Source of the DNA: Lonicera japonica
Lineage: Eukaryota > Streptophyta > Magnoliopsida > Dipsacales > Caprifoliaceae
DNA length: 64,000 nucleotides
Direction: 5' to 3'
Assembly: GCA_021464415.1 (NCBI GenBank)
Contig: JAKCWG010000101.1
Span: 1-64,000, forward strand
Shown: positions 58,562-64,000 of the stretch, piece by piece
How positions within the stretch are numbered: the stretch's first letter is position 1
How the letters are laid out: each line of letters opens with the position of its first letter
The notes under the pieces: generated by a model
What the model was told of the DNA's origin: nothing
What the model saw: only the letters and a program-made list of their open reading frames with translations
The model's database searches: none
Made by a program: the position numbers and the translations under genes

Positions 58562-60334
58562 TGTAACAACCCGCCTAATTAAGCAGGTGTTAACGGATGC
58601 TGTATCTAATTAACAGCAGATAGACAAATAAACATAATTGATAAATTAAACAAGGTACAGAAATCTAATAAAAATACGGCATGAAGTATTCGTAAATACT
58701 AAGAAATCCATCCCGTATAATAAACAACATGAAAATATAGAATACTTTTCAAATCCTTTACAATCCAAGCTCGATAAGTACAACTTGTACATCCATAGAT
58801 AGTACAACTACTCAAACTTAATTAGACGTTACAACTACTACAAATTAGAATAATACAACGACTAATTCCATAGGGGCATCAGAGAAGACTCTAAGATGAA
58901 CTTGAGCCTGCTCAACGACCTCTACCCGAGACACGATGTGTACCTGAAAGGAAAATAAGGAAATGAGCCACAAATGGCCGAGTGGGAACTATAGGGAAAA
59001 GGGAAAATGCAATGCATGATCATACCACAATATGAGAGAGTTCACAATTCAATTATTAACGAAATTCCTGATTTATACCAATTTATGGGAAAACTATACA
59101 TAAAGCATAAATATAATTTTATTAATTATCAATACATATCTCACACGATAGCTATGTAAACATCCATCCACCTTCTTCTCCTCCTCGACCTAATACCGAT
59201 ATTAGACGAAACATACTACTCACAAACGCACTCCATCTTACCATGGGTCAGTGCACTGGTAAGCAAATTTATGGCACCCCATCTTTACCATGGGTCTATG
59301 CAATAACATAACTCAAGCATTTTTATACCCGTGCCTATCCGGTTCCAAAAATCTCAATATTTTTTATAACAATTTATATACTTAACCCATAGTGTTTATC
59401 AAAGGCTGTCTCATACAATTAATAGGAACAATTAATCTGCTTTAGAACAATATAAACTCATGTATTCATTTTAATTCTAAAAAAAATCAAAGGCTGTCTC
59501 ACACAAATTTCCACAACTTCACAAAAGGAAGTTTCTCCAAATTCGTGATAGATTAATACCAAAATTTGGTCGAAGACAGTGCTCTGCCGAAATTCAGCAT
59601 AATCTGACTTTTCCTAATGGGCTTACTTCGCACTCTGTTTTGACCATCGAGGAGCGTGAACTAGCTTTCGGTCAAAACACAGAAGTTGTAGATTAATATA
59701 AGATGAAACTACAGAAGTTAACGGAGTGGAATTTGGATAATTAATGAAGAATTTATGAGTCTCCAAAGTCGACTAAAATCCAACCGACAAGTAGAAATTC
59801 CATGTTCGAAAAATGCCATCGAAGTGCTCGTTTCAATTCTGATAATGACGAAACTTTCCAGAATATTCCTAATAGATATTCATGACATGTTGGGAAAAAC
59901 GGAACTGAATTCAGAGGTCTAAAAGTTCATGAAGCACAAACAAGATTTGTAGGAATCGTTAAGGATATAATTCAATTCTACTAAATACTCAAAAATGATT
60001 AAATGAAGTCAGAATTTAATGAAACTTTATTAGAAGGTTTAATAATTATAATGTGACGTGTTAGAAAAGACTAAACTCAATTTGGACCTTCCTAGGTCGA
60101 TGAACCGAATATAAGAAAAGTAGAAAAATTGAATATTCAAGATTACGCCAAATTTTTCAAGAACGTAGCGAATTGCTCAAACTAGTTCCAAATAAAATCA
60201 AATTTTCCATATTTTTATCCATAACACCAAAGTGACGTGTGGAAACATTCGAACTTGTCTAAGTCCACGAATGAATCATACAAATAGCTAATTAAATTAA
60301 CGAAAATACACCTATCGAAAAATGGAGTGTTACA
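58562..60334 (-). repeat. Element B 5' LTR, internally deleted
   Basis: 1773 bp. Relative to the partner LTR about 0.9 kb is missing at about 59490, where an AAGGCTGTCTCACACAA repeat appears a second time. The deletion likely removed part of the promoter region. Confidence 0.85.
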
Positions 60335-60449
60335 TGAACAAATGAAAAAAGAAGAAGATGACAAATTAAAGAATAAAGGCAAAAACCAAGTGGGATAAAG
60401 GTGGCCAAGAAAGGGGGATAAAGGTGGCTAAGTGAGGATAAAAAGGGTG

Positions 60450-60461
60450 CTTTGATACCAA
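60450..60461 (-). other. Pararetrovirus tRNA-Met primer site (copy 2)
   Basis: TGGTATCAAAGC on minus, the same one-mismatch site as 38461-38472. It marks the start of reverse transcription in Caulimoviridae. Confidence 0.75.
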
Positions 60462-60780
60462 TAATATTATTATGAAAAGAAAAGAACTAGACTAAAGAAC
60501 TGGACTAATAGACAAGAATTGAAGTTGAATATTGAGAGTGATTATAAGAGAGAGAGAGAGAGTAATCACACAACTGAAAAGTTTATTAATAAGAGAAAGG
60601 ATTACAGGACTCAATGACTTTGCTTCCAAACTGAAACTTAAGTCTCCTTTGATAGCCAATGAGATAACAAACAGACAACACACTTATCTTACAACAACAA
60701 AGGTTCATGAACCTTTTAAAAGGCATATAGGGAAAAGTAGAATAATTTACAAACTTTTACAAACACACTTTATTGACTAC

Positions 60781-61998
60781 TGTGAGAATCCGGACCCGCG
60801 ACCCGAGATAAGAAAGCGTCCTCGTTCTCAGTTTCCTTTGAAAACGTGTTTTGTAGAGTCGCCAGTTTGTTTTACAAGAAAATAAACAAAAGATCGTACG
60901 AAGGACAATTCAAAAACGAATTATCTTTCATACGTTTGAAACCAGAGATTTTATTTTGAAAATTTACTTTGCTAGGGTTCGGGAACTACGTTACGAATTG
61001 GGAAGGTGTTAGGCACCCAATTCGCCCTTTCGGTCTCTTAATGGATCATGTATCTAATTCCTATTTTAGATATCTTGCAAGTAGTTTGAATAGTTTTCAG
61101 AATAGTCCTTTCTGGATAAATTTTTAAAACAATATTTTGAAATCAGACTCGAGCTTTACGAGCGCCTACATATTCATTCGTAGAATGAAATTAGAGTCTC
61201 GTAGTTCCTTTTGTTTGAAAACTATTTTTGTATTTGGTTTTGTTTTGAAAGCGTGTCAAAACGGATCTTAGTTTTCTTGTAAAGTTTAGAAAGGATTTAT
61301 TTTGAAAGCAATGAACGTCTTTGCAAGTTATCTAATTTCATGTATTAAAACTAGTATTTAAATGCAGTATTGAAATTAAGGAGAGTTGTAGACAGACGTA
61401 CCTGATGCGCTTGAAGAAAAAAAAACTTGCTTGTTTGTTCCTTTCTCTCTCTAGACTTTCTCTCTCTAAGACTTTCTCTCACTAACTTTCTCTCACTAGA
61501 AATTCTCTAAAAGAAGACTCTCTAATGATTTTGACAGAACTTCGCCTTACTAAAAACACTAGTTAGTGTTGATGCCCTCAAATGAGAGCCCAAGGGTCCT
61601 ATTTATAGCAAAAATTCTGCCAAAAATGCTTTAAAAGAGGCCAACCGCAGGGGGTAGCCGCAGGGTGTGCGGCTGGTAGCTTGCGGTTGGGGGTAGCCGC
61701 AGGGCGTGCGGCTAGGACGTGCGGTTGGTGGTTGCGGCTGGGGCGTGCGGCTAGAGCATGCGGCTAGGTGCCAACCGCACGGCTGGCAGGTAGCCGTACG
61801 GTTGGTGCGTGCGGTTAGGGGCTGCGGTCGATCCCCGTCCTAGTAAGCGAAGAGGCAACAAAGGTTATCTTAGACTCTTAACGCATCCTGAATCGGAGTC
61901 TTTCCTATCAGTCTTCTACATGCATGATGAAAAATGTAAGATGCTTGTTTTTAAGGAAAGCAGTATTCGCACGAGAGTCGCGGATTGGGGTGTTCACA
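60781..61998 (-). mobile_element. Tat-2 solo LTR, 1218 bp
   Basis: TGTGAGAATCCGG...GGTGTTCACA with duplication ACTAC (60776-60780 and 61999-62003). The uninterrupted site TTGACTACTTTGC is seen at about 38788. It contains the Tat block AATTGGGAAGGTGTTAGGC (about 60977-60995). It is related to LTR G at 27270, in opposite orientation. Confidence 0.92.
61599..61830 (-). promoter_or_regulatory. Tat-2 LTR promoter with reiterated TGCGGYTRG motifs
   Basis: TATA CTATAAATAG on minus (61599-61608). Immediately upstream on minus, between about 61641 and 61830, some 14 copies of TGCGGCTGG/TGCGGTTGG-like motifs occur in both orientations. The layout parallels the palindrome cluster of Tat-1 but with a different motif. 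Confidence 0.65.
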
Positions 61999-62277
61999 AC
62001 TACTTTGCTAATGCTTGTCTGCCATGCAACTATTACACATCACGCAGAGAGAATCCAAAGGAGGTCATTTGTCCACTTCTGTTGACATTGAGTCTGCACA
62101 CTAAGTTCAGTCAGTATCAAGCCGTCTATTTAAGTCATGACTGTAGTCACTCATGTCAACAAACAATTCCATTTCTGAGGTAATGGTTCCGGGAAATCCA
62201 TCATGCATTTCTGTGAAATGGAAGAGGTGATCAATGAGTCTGTTAGATAATGGTTGTTTAGGATGCCATACATTGAG

Positions 62278-62685
62278 TCACCAAAGAATATCTAGTGGGA
62301 TTGCATCCATGGTGGTGTAATTCATTAAGCAAATTCTTCTGAGGAAAATGGTCCATATGGTATTTCCTGGGTGACGAGGTGTATCTAACCAATTCTGATG
62401 ATACCATGCCTGGACTTCTATAATACTTCTATGGACAATGTAGTTGGTGTTGGAAAATTGTTGGGAAAATAATGGGATTGCTGGCCTATGGAAAGTGACA
62501 AGGATATAGGGTGCATAATAGGTGGTGAAGTAATACTTCCATTCGTCTATGGTGTGGAACCAACTCAAGAAAGTGCACAAGTTTAAATGGGCTTCCGTTA
62601 GAGTATTATTAGTCTGGCATATACAGAGATATGAGTACAACTTAGGGACGTTAAACAAAAATGCAATAGTGTAAGGTTCACACAA
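62278..62685 (-). pseudogene. Pararetrovirus polyprotein C-terminal region
   Basis: A 135-codon minus frame with aromatic and histidine-rich sequence (WFHTIDEWKYYFTTYY, IEVQAWYHQNWLD, NTIWTIFLRRICL). It lies just past the RNase H, where florendovirus-like polyproteins carry an uncharacterised C-terminal segment ending near a W-rich block. Function unknown. Its 3' part is duplicated at 39060-39349. Confidence 0.6.
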
Positions 62686-62785
62686 GTACCATAGAAAACA
62701 AATTGCTTCTTTCGAGACTAAGAATGGTCATGGATATGAAAACATGATAAAAATGGATATTCAGGGTGGAATTTGAGACATATGA

Positions 62786-63400
62786 AAACTAATCCATGCC
62801 TGAATATGGTGACTTCAAGAAATCTTTTAAAATTAGAGAGACTTTTTTGTGGTACCATTTTTTCATAATGAACCTTTGTATTTCAGAAGGGAGATTCCCA
62901 AATGGTTCAATTGGGTAGACACATGGGACAAATTGATTGGGGATAGTGACCGTGGTTAAGTGTTTCGATGGATGAGAGAAAAAATCTGCAACGACGTTAT
63001 CATTTCCTTTAACATGATTGGCATCAAAAGTCCATTGTGAAATCAATTTGAACAACGCAGTAACTTTGCCTGTGGTAACATCTTGTGCTTGAACTGCAAC
63101 ATCTTTGGAAAAGAGGACATATCCATCTCTATCCAAAACTAGTGGCCAATCAAGTGGAACTAGAACTTCTTAATATCTCATTTCACTACAAGGATTTCTT
63201 TAAAAGTTGAGTGGTAATGGGCTTCAGACGGTTTGAACTTTCCACTGCGGCATCCACACACAAACCTTTTTGAGTGCTTTTCTTCTAAAAGGTGCTGCCC
63301 AATACTCATCACTTGCATCAGTATGCAAAATCCTTTTTCCATCAGAAGGGATTTGAAGAGGTGGAAGATCATGTGTTAACTTCTTGAGATCTTGAACTAC
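62786..63400 (-). pseudogene. Pararetrovirus RNase H, broken
   Basis: HTDASDEYW (first acidic residue, about 63305-63335), EAHYHSTFKEILVVK in an overlapping frame (63178-63230), then ALFKLISQWTFDANHVKGNDNVVADFFSHPS (about 62960-63055), the RNase H C-terminal block with Asp. The parts fall in different frames, so the enzyme is broken. RNase H degrades the RNA template during viral reverse transcription. Confidence 0.78.
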
Positions 63401-64000
63401 TTTGGTATGTTGAAAGGACCAAGGAGGAGCATTCTTCTTGAGAAGTGAAAACAATGGCGCCATGTGAGTAGATAACTTTAGAATGAAGTCAGCCATGTAA
63501 TTTTCAATTCCAAGAAATTGCTGAATTTGTTTCACATTTTGGAGTTGGTCAGGGAATCGGTGAAGTTCTTTGGCAATGTGGGGCTGGAGCTGGTATTGAC
63601 CATTTGGAATTTTCATTCTAAGAAAGTCAATAAAAGACTGGGCTAAAACCATCTTTTTCTCTGATAACATCACACCATGCTGCTAAACAATCATGTGGAA
63701 CTCGGATAGAAGCTTGGCATGAGAATCTTCATCTTCTCAGTACAGAAGGATGTCATCAATGTATATAAGAGAATTATGGAGAATTGGCTAGAAGATTTGA
63801 ATCATGACTTTTTGGAAACAAGATGGTGCATTTTTCAATCCAAAAGGCTGGACCGTCCATTGGAAATGGTGGCAAGGAATACAAAAGGCCGTTTTGTATT
63901 CCATGCTGCCAAAATCCTGCCTTAAGATCAAACTTTGAAAATATCTTGGCATTTGAGAGAGATTAGAATACAAATATTTTCTTTTAGGAGGGGAAACTTA
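63401..64000 (-). pseudogene. Pararetrovirus reverse transcriptase, partial and broken
   Basis: From the window edge on minus: MEYKTAFCIP, then PFGLKNAPSCFQKVMIQIF (about 63788-63840), the catalytic YIDD (about 63751-63765) and the connection block QQFLGIENYMADFILKLSTHMAPLFSLLKKNAPPW (about 63430-63530). A stop follows shortly after YIDD. This block order and the KNAPPW motif fit Caulimoviridae RT rather than Ty3/gypsy. The N-terminal part lies beyond the window. Confidence 0.82.

Larger units (their letters stand above)
51872..60334 (-). mobile_element. Element B: non-autonomous LTR element without gag-pol (LARD-like)
   Basis: LTRs 51872-54532 and 58562-60334, target duplication TGAAC (51867-51871 and 60335-60339), PBS at 58547-58559 and PPT at 54533-54546. 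The 4-kb internal region has no retrotransposon domain in any frame. LTR ends and PBS match chromovirus A, which is the likely source of its enzymes. Copy 1 of the pararetrovirus (38350) shows the empty site. Confidence 0.88.
51816..64000 (-). mobile_element. Endogenous pararetrovirus (copy 2), with nested insertions
   Basis: Pieces 51816-51871, 60335-60780 and 61999-64000 are continuous after removing element B and the Tat-2 solo LTR. On minus the order is reverse transcriptase, RNase H, C-terminal polyprotein, intergenic region, tRNA-Met primer site (60450-60461) and the start of the next genome unit. It runs off the window. Frames are interrupted; no intact viral gene is visible. Confidence 0.78.

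Noticed and set aside
61809..62183. 124-codon plus frame across the Tat-2 LTR border
   Set aside because: It crosses the LTR end and target duplication, so it cannot be an ancestral gene.
1..64000. Host genes, tRNA or rRNA
   Set aside because: No frame outside mobile elements shows a recognisable domain, and no tRNA cloverleaf was noticed; tRNA-like matches are retroelement primer sites.

Overview
The window is nuclear DNA from a flowering plant, and almost all of it is transposable-element sequence. The evidence is several LTR-retrotransposon lineages found in plants (Tat/Ogre-like and chromovirus Ty3/gypsy, Ty1/copia), endogenous Caulimoviridae-like (plant pararetrovirus) sequence, GT-AG introns and plant TATA boxes. 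I found no convincing host protein gene, tRNA or rRNA. The species cannot be named from the sequence.

Layout, left end (1-26668). An AT-rich stretch leads into a decayed plus-strand pararetrovirus remnant (coat protein, then protease; 1240-2999). At a perfect 18-bp inverted repeat (2976-3017) it meets a Ty3/gypsy fragment (RNase H end at 3000-3154, integrase at 25750-26668). That gypsy copy was split by a solo chromovirus-type LTR (3155-25749, TSD GCTTT). The solo LTR was itself split by a 19.3-kb Tat-lineage element, here called Tat-1 (3977-23323, TSD CATAT), which is the most interesting object in the window. Its gag-pro-RT-RNaseH-second RNaseH-integrase lies on the minus strand. Two further genes run convergently on the plus strand: X, a five-exon plant-mobile-domain-like gene whose first intron holds about 30 copies of a 68-bp minisatellite, and Y, which resembles the DUF7745/plant-mobile family. 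The LTR promoter, the X promoter and the Y promoter all carry copies of one perfect palindrome, TGTCGCGCGACA, in similar helically phased spacing just upstream of a TATA box. This suggests an element-encoded regulatory circuit.

Layout, middle (26669-48489). The 3' end of a second Tat family (hairpin-like repeats plus LTR, 26669-28503) is followed by a chromovirus-type LTR copy F, interrupted by a solo LTR D (TSD CCTAG) and by a copia element with identical 173-bp LTRs but broken ORFs (32407-37789). Then come a pararetrovirus 3' end with a tRNA-Met primer site (38296-39349) and a decayed chromovirus A (39449-48489) with LTRs, PBS, PPT and a chromodomain-like C-terminus.

Layout, right end (48490-64000). 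A second copy of the 'LTR plus pararetrovirus' unit appears: LTR E (with a 658-bp solo LTR J inside), then pararetrovirus sequence broken by a coding-less, LARD-like element B (51872-60334, TSD TGAAC) and a Tat-2 solo LTR (60781-61998, TSD ACTAC). It continues into minus-strand C-terminal, RNase H and reverse-transcriptase regions to the window end. The related copy at 38.3-39.3 kb lacks B and the Tat-2 LTR, so it provides the empty sites.

A recurrent theme is a short palindrome or a reiterated GC-rich motif immediately upstream of the TATA box in several different LTR families. All coding sequences appear disrupted; nothing here looks like an intact autonomous element.
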